Source: Actinomycetota bacterium
Lineage (GTDB): Bacteria; Actinomycetota; Actinomycetes; Propionibacteriales; Propionibacteriaceae
DNA length: 64,000 nt
NCBI GenBank assembly: GCA_020161015.1
Contig: JAIUOT010000056.1
Span: forward strand, 62,001 to 126,000
Direction of reading: 5' to 3'
Shown: in pieces, positions 33,854 to 42,993 of the stretch
Numbering within the stretch: position 1 is the stretch's first letter
Layout of the letters: each line of letters opens with the position of its first letter
Made by a program: the position numbers and the translations under genes
The notes under the pieces: model-generated
Seen by the model: only the letters and a program-made list of their open reading frames with translations
Databases searched by the model: none
Told to the model about the DNA's origin: nothing

Positions 33854-34243
33854 TCAGCGCGTGCGGACCTTCTTCACCGTCTTCTTCAGCAGCCACAGCG
33901 GAAGCAGCCAGCTGCCCAGCGCCGTGACCAGCCACACGACCAACGTGCCCAGGACCCAGGCCGTCGGCCCCTGGAGGGTGATGCCGCCCTCGAAGGAGCT
34001 GGCGATCGCGAGGGCGAGGCCGGTCGACAGCAACCCGACCCCACCGACCAGCGGCGGAGAGAACTTCGCGGCGAGCTTGCTGGTCAGGGGGGTGAGCAGG
34101 CTCTGGGCGAGGGTGAACACGGCAACGGCCACGATGAAGCCCCCGATCCCGACGCCGATGCCGGGAACCAGCAGGCCGGCGAGCAGCAGTCCGACGACCG
34201 AGGAGCCGAAGAAGATCGCGGCGAGGATGAGGATCTTCCGCAT
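33854..34243 (-). CDS. Phage-holin-4-like (DUF4383/Mycobacterial-type) small membrane protein
   Basis: The product is 129 aa with four hydrophobic segments (near residues 5-25, 32-50, 65-85 and 95-118) and a basic C-terminus (KKTVKKVRTR). The layout, with LVPGIGVGIGGFIVAVAVF and LTSKLAAKF in loops, resembles the small 'phage holin family' membrane proteins (PF04020 type) of actinobacterial chromosomes, which are not phage genes. Function unknown; the family assignment is tentative. Confidence 0.5.
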   Translation of the reverse strand: MRKILILAAIFFGSSVVGLLLAGLLVPGIGVGIGGFIVAVAVFTLAQSLLTPLTSKLAAKFSPPLVGGVGLLSTGLALAIASSFEGGITLQGPTAWVLGTLVVWLVTALGSWLLPLWLLKKTVKKVRTR

Positions 34244-34385
34244 CCCCGAAGGCTAGCGCCTCCCCGCCCCGCCGGTGGCGTCCGCGTCCACCCGGCGTCG
34301 ACCCGCTAAGGGTTGGCACCCACTGCACCCCCATCGGCCCCCGTCCGGGGTGTCTCGGGGCACTCGGCGGGCTTAGGTTCTTCCC

Positions 34386-35009
34386 ATGTCCAATCCCCTT
34401 GAGCCCAGCGATGTCGGCCCGGCCGCCGGTGGCGACCTCACCGCGTCGGACGCCGACCGCGGCCACGTGATCTCCCTGTTGAACGCCGCCCAGGCCGAGG
34501 GCCGGCTCACCCCCGTCGAACGCGACCAGCGGATCGCCGCTGCGCGCCTGGCCGAGACCTTCGACGACCTCGTGCCGCTCACCCGTGACCTGGTCAGCCC
34601 GACCGGGCCGGCCGCGCGCCCGGTCGTCACCTACGACGAGGCCAACGCCACCGATGCCGCCGACCAGATCGTCGCGATCTTCGCCGGCACCACCCGCAAG
34701 CACACGTGGCGGGTGCGCCGGAACACCTCGATCCTGGCCATGTTCGGCGGCGTCGAGCTCGACCTGACCAGGGCCACCTTCGAGGCGCACGAGCTGACCT
34801 TCAACGTGTTCTGCCTCTTCGGCGGGGTGGAGGTCGTCGTCCCGCCGGGCACCGAGGTCGACAGCCAGGTGATGGCCGTGTTCGGCGGGGCGGACGTCCG
34901 CAAGCTCACTCCTCCGGACGGCTCCGCGCCGCGCCTGGTGGTGAAGGGCTTCTGCGGATTCGGCGGCGTCGAGGTGCGCAACCCGAAGGCTCGCGACCGG
35001 CGCCACTAG
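34386..35009 (+). CDS. DUF1707 / LiaF-like C-terminal domain protein
   Basis: The product is 207 aa. Residues about 20-70 match DUF1707 (ASDADRGHVISLLNAAQAEG, RLTPVERDQRIAAARLAET). Residues about 100-195 form the repeating beta structure of the 'cell wall-active antibiotics response' LiaF-type domain (SILAMFGGVELDLTRATF, FCLFGGVEVVVPPGTEV, VFGGADVRKL, FCGFGGVEVRN). No transmembrane segment is present. Such proteins are thought to work in envelope-stress signalling. It precedes the two PH-domain membrane genes by 10 bases and may share their transcript. Confidence 0.85.
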   Translation: MSNPLEPSDVGPAAGGDLTASDADRGHVISLLNAAQAEGRLTPVERDQRIAAARLAETFDDLVPLTRDLVSPTGPAARPVVTYDEANATDAADQIVAIFAGTTRKHTWRVRRNTSILAMFGGVELDLTRATFEAHELTFNVFCLFGGVEVVVPPGTEVDSQVMAVFGGADVRKLTPPDGSAPRLVVKGFCGFGGVEVRNPKARDRRH

Positions 35010-35019
35010 ATTCGTCGGT

Positions 35020-35505
35020 ATGAGCGACCTGTTCACCCCGACGGCCGAGTGGCGGCGGCTGCCCGACCGCTATGCCGTGGTCCGCCGCCTGGGCGCGCTG
35101 CTGTACAACGTCGCGACCACGATCGTGGTCACGCTCGGCGTCGGCCTGTTCGTGGACTGGGCCTGGGCGGCAGCGGCCGCGGCGGCCGGCCTGGCCTGGA
35201 CGACCTGGCGGGTGGTGCGCGCCGGACGCTGGGTGCGCTCCTTCGGCTACGCCGAGCGCGAGCAGGACCTGCTGATCACCCACGGCCTGTGGCACAAGCA
35301 GCTCACCGCGATCCCGTACGGCCGGATGCTCTCGGTGACCGTGGAGTCCGGGCCGATCGACCGGGTCTGGGGCTTCGCGCGGGTCGAGCTGGTCACCGCG
35401 AGCGCCCAGTCCGGCGGGAGCATCCCGGGCCTGACCGCATCCGAGGCTGCGGCACTGCGCGACCGGCTGATCACCGCCGGGGAGGCACAGGCGCTGCCCC
35501 TATGA
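35020..35505 (+). CDS. Bacterial PH-domain membrane protein (YdbS-like)
   Basis: The product is 161 aa. Two adjacent hydrophobic segments (near residues 27-65) are followed by one bPH2 domain (EQDLLITHGLWHKQLTAIPY, GRMLSVTVESGPIDRVWGFA). The pairing with a larger multi-domain PH protein immediately downstream (four-base overlap) matches the ydbS-ydbT arrangement in many Gram-positives, where the proteins have been linked to resistance to some peptides. Role here is inferred from that pattern. Confidence 0.88.
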   Translation: MSDLFTPTAEWRRLPDRYAVVRRLGALLYNVATTIVVTLGVGLFVDWAWAAAAAAAGLAWTTWRVVRAGRWVRSFGYAEREQDLLITHGLWHKQLTAIPYGRMLSVTVESGPIDRVWGFARVELVTASAQSGGSIPGLTASEAAALRDRLITAGEAQALPL

Positions 35506-37001
35506 GCGAGCCCGCCGCCACCCTGCCGCCGGACGGTCCGCCGCCGGGGCAGAAGCTCACCGAGCGCCCCCACCCGCTGACCCCGTTCATCCGCGGCTGG
35601 ATCGTGCTCCTGGCCGTCGCGTTCAGCTTCGGGCGCGACTACCTGCCCATCGGGCAGGAACCGCGTCCGCTGCCCCCGCTGGAGTGGATCGTCGCCGGGG
35701 TCGCGGCCATCGCCGCCATCAGCGGCGCCGTGGGCTTCGTGTCGTGGCGCTTCACCCGCTTCGTGATCGACGCGGACGAGCTGCGCATCGACACCGGCGC
35801 CCTGTTCCGCCGCTCGGTCCGGATCGCCTTCGACAAGGTGCAGTCGATCGACGTCGTCCAGCCCTTCGCCGCCCGCATGTTCGGGCTGGCCGAGCTGCAG
35901 ATCGACGTCGGCTCCTCGGAGCGGTCCAAGCTGCGCTACCTCCAGCGCGGCCGCGCCTACGCGCTGCGCGACTACCTGCTGGCTAGGGCGCGCGGGGTGC
36001 AGGCCGAGGCGGTGGCACACGCGCCCACGGACTCCCTGCTGGTCGACCTCGGCGCCGACGACGAGGTCCTGGTGCGGGTCTCCCCGCAGACGCTGGTGCT
36101 GGCAGCGGTCACCTCCCACGAGTTCTTCGGCATCGTCGCGCTCGGCGTGGTCTCCGCCGTCGCCGGGCTGGTGTTCCGCCAGCCGTGGGTGCTCTTCGCG
36201 CTGGCGATCCCGACCATCAGCATGCTGTTCGGCTTCACGGTCCGCCGGGTGGCCGGGCAGTTCAACTACACGCTGTCGCGCCGCGCCCACGGGCTCAGGG
36301 TCTCGCGCGGGCTCACCAGCCTCACCAGCCAGTCCCTGCCGCCGCGGCGCATCCAGGCCGTCCAGCTCAGCCAGTCGCCGGTGTGGCGCAGGCTCGGCCT
36401 CTACCGCATCGACATCGAGGTCATCGGCTGGGGGGCGGTCACCGACGACGAGAACAAGACCGGCGTCTCGACGATCCTCATGCCCGCCGGGACGATCGAG
36501 CAGGTGCGTGTCGCGCTCGGCGCGATCTGGCCGCGCGCGGACTTCGAGTCGGTCGAGCTGCACCGGGCGCCGTCCCGGGCCCGCTGGCTGCACCCCCTCG
36601 CCCAGCCGTTCCTGCGCTGGGGCCACGACGACCGCCTCGTGGTGTCACGCCACGGGTGGCTGGTGCGTCGCTGGCAGCTCGTGCCGCACGCCCGCGTCCA
36701 GTCGGTGCGGATCACCCAGGGGCCGGCCTCCCGGCGCCTGGGCCTGGCCGACCTCGAGTTCCACACCGCCGGCGCGCAGATCGACGCCCACGCCGCGGGG
36801 CTGGACGCCGGCCAGGTGCTCCAGCGCCAGGCGGAGCTGTTGCGGCTGGTGCACCACCTGCCCGGCCGTGACCTGTCCGAGCCGGACCCGCTGCCGGCCG
36901 GGGACGGGGACGGCGCCGCGAACGGCGGTGACGATCAGGCTGCGGGGCCGGAGACCCTGCGCGCCGACCAGGCGGAGGAGACCATCTCGTCCACCGAGTA
37001 G
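35502..37001 (+). CDS. Multi-domain bacterial PH-domain membrane protein (YdbT-like)
   Basis: The start is the ATG at 35502, overlapping the preceding stop (ATGA). The product is 499 aa. Two membrane pairs alternate with three bPH2 domains, at about 85-165 (IDADELRIDTGALFRRSVRI), 250-340 (HGLRVSRGLTSLTSQSLPPR) and 380-455 (RLVVSRHGWLVRRWQLVPHA). The last 67 bases overlap the 3' end of galE on the other strand. Confidence 0.9.
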   Translation: MSEPAATLPPDGPPPGQKLTERPHPLTPFIRGWIVLLAVAFSFGRDYLPIGQEPRPLPPLEWIVAGVAAIAAISGAVGFVSWRFTRFVIDADELRIDTGALFRRSVRIAFDKVQSIDVVQPFAARMFGLAELQIDVGSSERSKLRYLQRGRAYALRDYLLARARGVQAEAVAHAPTDSLLVDLGADDEVLVRVSPQTLVLAAVTSHEFFGIVALGVVSAVAGLVFRQPWVLFALAIPTISMLFGFTVRRVAGQFNYTLSRRAHGLRVSRGLTSLTSQSLPPRRIQAVQLSQSPVWRRLGLYRIDIEVIGWGAVTDDENKTGVSTILMPAGTIEQVRVALGAIWPRADFESVELHRAPSRARWLHPLAQPFLRWGHDDRLVVSRHGWLVRRWQLVPHARVQSVRITQGPASRRLGLADLEFHTAGAQIDAHAAGLDAGQVLQRQAELLRLVHHLPGRDLSEPDPLPAGDGDGAANGGDDQAAGPETLRADQAEETISSTE

Positions 37002-37912
37002 CTCATCCGCCAGCCGAGGTCGGCGGCGGCGGCAGTGCCGTCGGCGACGATCCGCGCGGGGTCGCCGGCGCGGCGCGGCGCGATCTGGGGGACGAAGTCG
37101 ATGCCGGTGACCCGCGCCATGGCGTCCATGATCTGCCGGATGCTCAGGCCCAGGCCGCTGCCCAGGTTGTAGGCCGTGCGCAGCTCGCGTCCCTCGGCCA
37201 GGGCGAGCGCCGCGGCGACGTGGGTGTCGGCGAGGTCGCCGACGTGGACGTAGTCGCGCACGCACGTCCCGTCCTCGGTCGGGTAGTCGTCGCCGTTGAT
37301 CCGCGGCGTCCGCCCGGCGAGCAGGGCCTCGATCACCAGCGGGAAGAGGTTGTGCGGGCTGGCGTCGTACACCTCGTCGGTGGCAGAGCCCACCACGTTG
37401 AAGTAGCGGAGGCTCACGCCGCGGAAGCCCTCGGTGGCGCGCGCCACGTCGCTGATCAGCCACTCACCGATGAGCTTCGACTCCCCGTACGGAGACTCGG
37501 GCGCGTTCGGGGACGCCTCGGTGACCAGTTCGGTGTCGGGCGTGCCGTAGACGGCGGCCGAGGAGGAGAAGACGATGTTCGAGACCCCCGCGTCCACCAT
37601 GGCCGACAGCACGCTGGCCGTCCCGGTGACGTTCTGCGCGTAGGTGTGCAGGGGGCGCTGCACCGAGACGCCCGCGTACTTGAACCCCGCCACGTGGATG
37701 ACGCCCAGGCAGTCGTGGTCGCGCAGCACGTCGGTGACGGTCGCGGTGTCGAGGATGCTCGCCCGCACGAACGGCACGCCCTCGGGCACGAAGGACGCCA
37801 TCCCGGAGGACAGGTCGTCCAGCACCACCGGTTGCAGGCCCTTCGCCTGCAGCGCCCGCACCACGTGCGCCCCGATGTAGCCCGCCCCGCCCGTCACCAG
37901 CCATGTCGTCAC
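36935..37912 (-). CDS. galE: UDP-glucose 4-epimerase GalE
   Basis: The product is 325 aa, an extended short-chain dehydrogenase. It shows the NAD motif LVTGGAGYIGAHV, the catalytic Ser region VFSSSAAVYG, the YxxxK pair in SPYGESKLIGEW, and substrate-loop motifs LRYFNVVG and GTCVRDYVHVGDLA. It interconverts UDP-glucose and UDP-galactose, feeding cell-surface polysaccharides. Its C-terminal codons overlap the PH-domain gene tail-to-tail. Confidence 0.93.
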   Translation of the reverse strand: MTTWLVTGGAGYIGAHVVRALQAKGLQPVVLDDLSSGMASFVPEGVPFVRASILDTATVTDVLRDHDCLGVIHVAGFKYAGVSVQRPLHTYAQNVTGTASVLSAMVDAGVSNIVFSSSAAVYGTPDTELVTEASPNAPESPYGESKLIGEWLISDVARATEGFRGVSLRYFNVVGSATDEVYDASPHNLFPLVIEALLAGRTPRINGDDYPTEDGTCVRDYVHVGDLADTHVAAALALAEGRELRTAYNLGSGLGLSIRQIMDAMARVTGIDFVPQIAPRRAGDPARIVADGTAAAADLGWRMSYSVDEMVSSAWSARRVSGPAA

Positions 37913-38064
37913 AGTCGTCGAGTCTAGGCGGACGGGGTCCGCGCGCCCGCCGGTTCCGCCGACGAAGACCCGCGCGGCGTCCCGCGAGTGCCTGCGGCCC
38001 GGCCAGGATTTCGCGCTTCACGGTCACGGACGCGCCCGTGGCGCTCGACCTCTAGGGTGGTGCC

Positions 38065-38841
38065 ATGCAGAACCAACCCGTGCTGGGCATCGACATCGGC
38101 GGATCCGGGATCAAGGGCGCGTTGGTCGACCTGGCCGCCGGCGACTTCGTGACCGACCGCGTGCGGATCGCCACCCCCGAGGAGTCCACCCCCGCCAACG
38201 TCGCGGCCATCGTCGCCGAGATCGTGTCCGGGTTCGCCGACCAGATGGGCGACGGGCCGATCGGCATCACCATCCCCGCCGTGGTCACCCACGGCATCAG
38301 CCGGTCCGCGGCCAACATCCACAAGTCGTGGATCGACGCGCCCGCCGAGCAGATCTTCAGCGACCACCTCGGACGCCAGGTCGTGCTGGTCAACGATGCG
38401 GACGCCGCCGGCGTCGCGGAGGTGAAGTTCGGCGCGGCCAAGGGCAACGAGGGCCTCGTCCTGGTGACCACGCTGGGCACCGGCATCGGCAGCGCCCTGA
38501 TCTACCGCGGCGTGCTCATCCCGAACACCGAGCTCGGGCACCTCGAGATCGACGGGCACGACGCGGAGACCCAGGCCGCCGCGTCGGTGAAGACCGCGCT
38601 CGGGCTCTCCTACGAGGAGTACGTGCCGCGGCTCCAGCGGTACTACGAGACGCTCGAGGCGCTGTTCTGGCCCGACCTGCTCGTGGTCGGCGGCGGCGTC
38701 TCCAAGGCGTCCGACAAGTTCCTGCCGAAGCTGAACCTCAAGACCCCGATCGTCCCCGCCCACCTGCGCAACCGCGCCGGCATCATCGGTGCCGCCTGGC
38801 TGGCCGTGGACAAGGTCGAGAACCCCGACCGTCCGTCCTGA
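38065..38841 (+). CDS. ppgK: Polyphosphate glucokinase PpgK
   Basis: The product is 258 aa, the family's usual length. ROK-type kinase motifs include LGIDIGGSGIKGALVD (phosphate 1), LVNDADAAGVAE with the catalytic Asp, and TLGTGIGSALIYRGVLIPNT. It phosphorylates glucose with polyphosphate or ATP and is typical of actinobacteria. ELGHLEIDGHDAE and the lack of a zinc-binding Cys cluster fit the polyphosphate branch. It stands alone, converging with argS. Confidence 0.93.
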   Translation: MQNQPVLGIDIGGSGIKGALVDLAAGDFVTDRVRIATPEESTPANVAAIVAEIVSGFADQMGDGPIGITIPAVVTHGISRSAANIHKSWIDAPAEQIFSDHLGRQVVLVNDADAAGVAEVKFGAAKGNEGLVLVTTLGTGIGSALIYRGVLIPNTELGHLEIDGHDAETQAAASVKTALGLSYEEYVPRLQRYYETLEALFWPDLLVVGGGVSKASDKFLPKLNLKTPIVPAHLRNRAGIIGAAWLAVDKVENPDRPS

Positions 38842-38865
38842 CCGGAGGCAGCGGCCCCCGCGGCG

Positions 38866-40500
38866 TCACATGCGCTCGGGGGCCTCGATGCCGAGCAGGT
38901 CGAGGCCGATCGCCAGCACCTTGCGGGTGGCGGCGCACAGGGCCAGGCGGGACGCGCGCACGTCGCCCTCGCTCTTCAGCACCGGGCACTGCTCGTAGAA
39001 CGAGCTGAGCGCTCCGGCGGTCTCGTAGAGGTAGCCGCACAACCGGTGGGGCTGGAGCGTGTCGCCGACGGCGGCGACGACCTCTCCGAAGCGGCTCAGC
39101 TGCAGGGCGAGCGCCTGCTCCGTGGGCTCGGCGAGCACGGTGACGGCGTCGAAGGCGAAGCCCTCGGCCTCGGCCTTGCGCAGGATCTGGTTCACCCGGG
39201 CGTGCGCGTACTGGAGGTACGGGCCGGTGTCGCCGGTGGTGGCCACCATGCGCTCGGCGTCGAAGGTGTAGTCCTTCTGGAGGCCGTTGGAGAGGTCGGC
39301 GTACTTGATCGCGGCCAGGGCGATGGACGGGGCCGCCTCCGCCTCCGCGGCGTCCAGCAGCGAGTTCAGCGTGACCGCCGTGCCCTCGCGGGTGGAGAAC
39401 TTCTTGCCGTCCGCCCCGAGCACCTGGCCGAAGCCCACGTGCTCCGCGCTGACGGTGTCGGGAAGGTAGCCGGCCATCCGGGCGACCGCGAACACCTGCT
39501 CGAAGTGGAAGGTCTGCGGGGCGCCGACCACGTAGACCAGCCGGTCGGCACGCAGGTCGCCGACGCGGTGCCGGATCGCGGCGAGGTCGGTGCAGGTGTA
39601 GCCGAAGCCGCCCTGGGCGTTGCGGATGATCGCCGGCGCGGTGAACCCCTCGACGAACACGACCAGCGCGCCGTCGTCCACCACGGCGATCCCGCGGTCG
39701 GCGAGGTCCGCGGCGACCACCGGGAGGTCGGCGTTGTAGATCGACTCCCCGGCCAGGTCGGTGTTGGACAGCAGGACGTTCATCCGCGCGTAGGTGGCGT
39801 TGAAGCCGGTCAGGGAGATGTCGATCAGCTGCTGCCAGATGCGCCGGGTCTCCGCGTCGCCGGACTGGAGCAGGACCACCCGGTCGCGCGACCGCGCGGC
39901 GAACTCCTCCGACTCCTTCAGGTGGGTGTTGGCCCGCTGGTAGAGAGCCTCGGCCGCCGGAAGGTCGAGCGACGCCGCGTCCAGGCCCTCCTCGAGGATC
40001 TGCTCGACGAGCATGCCGAACTGGCGCCCCCAGTCGCCGATGTGGTTCTGCGGGATCACCCGGTGGCCCTGGGCGCGCAGCACGCGGGTGAAGCAGTCGC
40101 CGATGATGGTCGAGCGCAGGTGCCCGACGTGCATCTGCTTGGCGACGTTGGGCGAGGAGTAGTCGATCACGACCGTCCGCGGCTCGGCCGCGGCGGCGAT
40201 GCCGGCACCGGGCTCGGCCAGCACCTCGCTGGCCACCCGCGCGAGCACGTCGGCGCGCAGCCGCAGGTTGATGAAGCCGGGACCGGCAACCTCCAGCGGT
40301 TCGCACAGGTCGGACAGGTCGAGCTGCTCCACGAGCCGGGTCGCGACCTCGCGCGGCGGGCGTCCCTCCGCGTTGGCCAGGCGCAGCGCCACGTTCGTCT
40401 GGAAGTGGCCGAACTGCGGACGGGTGGCCGGACGCAGCTCCGGGTCGACTCCGGCGACGGACCGGATGCGTTCACTCAGCAGGGACGGCAGCGACAGCAT
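38866..40500 (-). CDS. argS: Arginyl-tRNA synthetase ArgS
   Basis: The product is 544 aa, class I. The order is an N-terminal additional domain (about 1-105), then the HIGH-type motif in SSPNVAKQMHVGHLRSTIIGD with its tail, the catalytic fold, and a C-terminal anticodon-binding helix bundle (VLAEPTEQALALQLSRFGEV, LYETAGALSSFYEQCPVLKS). The KMSKS position reads KKFSTREG, which many ArgS enzymes tolerate. Complete and apparently functional. Confidence 0.94.
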   Translation of the reverse strand: MLSLPSLLSERIRSVAGVDPELRPATRPQFGHFQTNVALRLANAEGRPPREVATRLVEQLDLSDLCEPLEVAGPGFINLRLRADVLARVASEVLAEPGAGIAAAAEPRTVVIDYSSPNVAKQMHVGHLRSTIIGDCFTRVLRAQGHRVIPQNHIGDWGRQFGMLVEQILEEGLDAASLDLPAAEALYQRANTHLKESEEFAARSRDRVVLLQSGDAETRRIWQQLIDISLTGFNATYARMNVLLSNTDLAGESIYNADLPVVAADLADRGIAVVDDGALVVFVEGFTAPAIIRNAQGGFGYTCTDLAAIRHRVGDLRADRLVYVVGAPQTFHFEQVFAVARMAGYLPDTVSAEHVGFGQVLGADGKKFSTREGTAVTLNSLLDAAEAEAAPSIALAAIKYADLSNGLQKDYTFDAERMVATTGDTGPYLQYAHARVNQILRKAEAEGFAFDAVTVLAEPTEQALALQLSRFGEVVAAVGDTLQPHRLCGYLYETAGALSSFYEQCPVLKSEGDVRASRLALCAATRKVLAIGLDLLGIEAPERM

Positions 40501-40543
40501 GGCCGCTATCCTCCCACGCCCGCGGCGCGCTCCCGTCCCCGCG

Positions 40544-41182
40544 TCAGTGCGTGTGCGCCCGAGGGGGACGGCGGGTGGCCACGTCCCAGACGAGCTTGAG
40601 GTTGGCCGCGAGCTCCCGGCCGACCGACGCCCGCCATGCCGTCACGTTGCGGCGCACGGAGTCGTCGCCCACACCCCAGGCGTCGAGGCCGAGCGCCCGG
40701 CAGATCGCGAGCGCCCGGGGCAGGTGGTAGGCCTGGCTCACCACGACCAGGCGCCGCAGCCCGAAGACGTCCCGTGCCCGCAGGCAGGAGTCGTAGGTGT
40801 CGAACCCGGACGGGTCGAGGACGATGTGCCCGGCGGGCACGCCGACAGCGAGAAGGTAGTCGCGCATCCCCGCCGTTTCGTCGTAGAACGGCGACTGTCC
40901 GTCGCCGGACAGCAGGATGCGGCCGACAAGGCTGCGGCGGTACAGGTCCGCCGCCACGTCCAGCCGAGCCCGCAGGAAGCGGGACGGGCGCCCGTCGGCG
41001 TAGACCTCCGCGCCCAGCACGAGCGCCACCGGCAGCGGTGGGAGCCGGTCGGGCGGGACGATCCGCCCGCGTGTGAGCAGGCGGACGGCCAGCCCCAGGG
41101 CGAGGACGCCGCCGAGGCCGCCAGCCGCCACGACGACCAGCGCCGCCAGCGGGCAGGTACGGCGGAGGGTGTGCACAATCAC
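40544..41182 (-). CDS. DUF218 (YdcF/SanA-like) envelope protein
   Basis: The start is the GTG at 41182 (VIVHTLRRTCPLAAL); the much longer frame runs antisense through the next gene. The product is 212 aa with one N-terminal membrane segment (about 9-35) and a DUF218 domain: LPVALVLGAEVYADGRPS, ILLSGDGQ, ETAGMRDYLLAVGVPAGHIV and LVVVSQAYHLPRAL. SanA-type proteins affect barrier function or vancomycin sensitivity in some bacteria; the reaction is unknown. Confidence 0.85.
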   Translation of the reverse strand: MIVHTLRRTCPLAALVVVAAGGLGGVLALGLAVRLLTRGRIVPPDRLPPLPVALVLGAEVYADGRPSRFLRARLDVAADLYRRSLVGRILLSGDGQSPFYDETAGMRDYLLAVGVPAGHIVLDPSGFDTYDSCLRARDVFGLRRLVVVSQAYHLPRALAICRALGLDAWGVGDDSVRRNVTAWRASVGRELAANLKLVWDVATRRPPRAHTH

Positions 41183-41338
41183 CCGGCCAGCGTAGGACGC
41201 CTCCCTGTCGCCCTCTCGTCCACGACCCCGACCCCTCGGCAGGACTGGCTCACCATGGTAAATTCCACGCGTCCGCAACGCGGGCTGGCGAGGCCACAAC
41301 GGAGGGGTTGACGGCCGCCGGAAGTGCTGGGAGGTCGC

Positions 41339-42847
41339 GTGGGCACGCGGAGGGGTCGGTTCGTCCGGCTGCTCGCCATGCTCGCCGGCGTCGGCCTCCT
41401 GGTGTGCAGCGGCCCGACGGACGCAGCGATCGCCGAGCCTGTCCTCCCCGCGCCGCCTCCGGCCGTGAGCGTCAGCCAGCGCTCGACCATGGCGATCCTC
41501 ACCTGGCCCGCCGCGGAGCACGCCGCCGGCTACGCCGTCGACTACGACACCTCCCCGAGCTTCCTCACGGCCGCGCGGGCGACCTCGGACGACACCGTCG
41601 CAGTGCTCACCGGGCTGATCCCCGACACCCCCTACTTCGTCCGCGTCGCGGCCTGGGACCCCTCGACCAACACGACCGGGGACTGGGGCTCCACGATCAC
41701 GTTCACCACGGGCGACAGGGAGTACCCCCTCGCTGCCCCACTGGTGAATCTCTCCGCCCAGACCAGCACCTCGGTCAGCGCCGACTGGACGGAGCCCGAG
41801 CCCGGCCTGGCGTATCAGGTCATCATGGGCACCGACCCGACCAGCCTGTCCGGGCAGACAGACGTGGACGGCACCCACGTCACCTTCAAGAAGCTCGAAC
41901 GTACGACGAAGTACTACGTGAGCGTGCGTGCGGTCGATGCTGCCGCCAACCCGGTGACGGCGTGGTCGGAGCCGACGTCCCTCACCACGCCCGAGTCGCT
42001 GCCCCTGCGGGTCGGCAGCTACAACATCCTGTGCGAGAACTGCTCGGCAGGGAAGGCCACCTGGGCGAAGCGGCGCGGGCCGCTGGTGGCCCAGATCCGC
42101 GCGGAGGACCTCGACGTGCTCGGCGTCCAGGAGGCCTCGATCGGCGGGATCCCCGGCGGCGGCACCCAGTACATGGATCTGATCCGACGGCTCGGCAGCC
42201 CGTACAAGCTCACCGAGTACCGCAGGAGCGCGTCCCCCGACGTGCGGACGATCTACAACTCCGACCGCCTGAAGCTCATCAAGCAGGGCACCATCGCGCT
42301 CCCCCGCGGCGCGTCGAAGCGGTTCCTCGGCTGGGCCATCTTCGAGCAGAAGTCCACCGGCAAGCGGTTCTTCTTCTCCAACACCCACCTCGAGCCCAAT
42401 GACGGGCGCAAGGGCTGGACGGCGCGCAAGCGCCAGGCGAACGCCATCGTTGCGGCGACCGCCCGGTTGCGGGACGGCCTGCCGGTGATCGCCGTCGGCG
42501 ACTACGCCAGCACCAAGTGGGAGAAGTGGGGCAACGCGCCCTACGACGTCATGCAGCGCGCGGGCTACCTCGATCCCCTGGGCAACGCCTACCGGTCCCA
42601 CAACTCCGCGCCGGGCGCGTTCGTCGAGAAGCGGATCAACACCTCCTACGCGAGCCTGAACATGTACAAGCGCAAGGCCCGCAACTTCCCCGGCGACGTG
42701 AACGGCTCCAACACCGACTACATCTTCATGACGAAGATGCGGGTCAGCGAGTACGAGGTCGTCGTGCGGGTGGATTCGGCCGGACGGTTCATCGGCGTCA
42801 TCCCGTCCGACCACAACCTGATCCGGGCCACCGCCTACCTCCCGTAG
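41339..42847 (+). CDS. Secreted FnIII + endonuclease/exonuclease/phosphatase-domain protein (first of two paralogues)
   Basis: The start is taken as the GTG at 41339, behind GGGAGG (41329-41334); a GTG at 41324 is the alternative. The product is about 502 aa. A signal peptide (VGTRRGRFVRLLAMLAGVGL onward) is followed by two fibronectin-III-like domains (about 40-125 and 130-220) and an EEP-superfamily domain (about 228-500). That domain contains the Glu box LGVQEAS, the His box FSNTHLEPND and the closing IPSDHNLIRAT. The GDxN metal/catalytic box reads GDYAS, with Ala in the Asn position, so activity may be impaired. A CxxC (ILCENC) follows the first strand. A hairpin lies just downstream. Confidence 0.85.
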   Translation: MGTRRGRFVRLLAMLAGVGLLVCSGPTDAAIAEPVLPAPPPAVSVSQRSTMAILTWPAAEHAAGYAVDYDTSPSFLTAARATSDDTVAVLTGLIPDTPYFVRVAAWDPSTNTTGDWGSTITFTTGDREYPLAAPLVNLSAQTSTSVSADWTEPEPGLAYQVIMGTDPTSLSGQTDVDGTHVTFKKLERTTKYYVSVRAVDAAANPVTAWSEPTSLTTPESLPLRVGSYNILCENCSAGKATWAKRRGPLVAQIRAEDLDVLGVQEASIGGIPGGGTQYMDLIRRLGSPYKLTEYRRSASPDVRTIYNSDRLKLIKQGTIALPRGASKRFLGWAIFEQKSTGKRFFFSNTHLEPNDGRKGWTARKRQANAIVAATARLRDGLPVIAVGDYASTKWEKWGNAPYDVMQRAGYLDPLGNAYRSHNSAPGAFVEKRINTSYASLNMYKRKARNFPGDVNGSNTDYIFMTKMRVSEYEVVVRVDSAGRFIGVIPSDHNLIRATAYLP

Positions 42848-42875
42848 GCGCGCGCCGCCCGCCACAACGCTCCGA

Positions 42876-42907
42876 CAAGGCGACACGCTCCCCTTGAGCG
42901 TGCCTTG
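42876..42907 (+). terminator. Hairpin after the first EEP-domain gene
   Basis: CAAGGC-gac-ACGCTC (42876-42890) pairs with GAGCGT-GCCTTG (42896-42907): two perfect 6-bp blocks with a three-base bulge and a five-base loop. Confidence 0.6.
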
Positions 42908-42993
42908 AGAGTTCCACTCCTGTAACTCCCGGGTTCGGCGGGCACGCTGCTAGCGTCCGTCACGCCCGCAGCATCCGTCCCAGGAGTCCCCCC

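Noticed and set aside
38783..40306. A 507-codon frame on the minus strand overlapping argS
   Set aside because: It is the shifted shadow of argS, which has an intact class I synthetase sequence.
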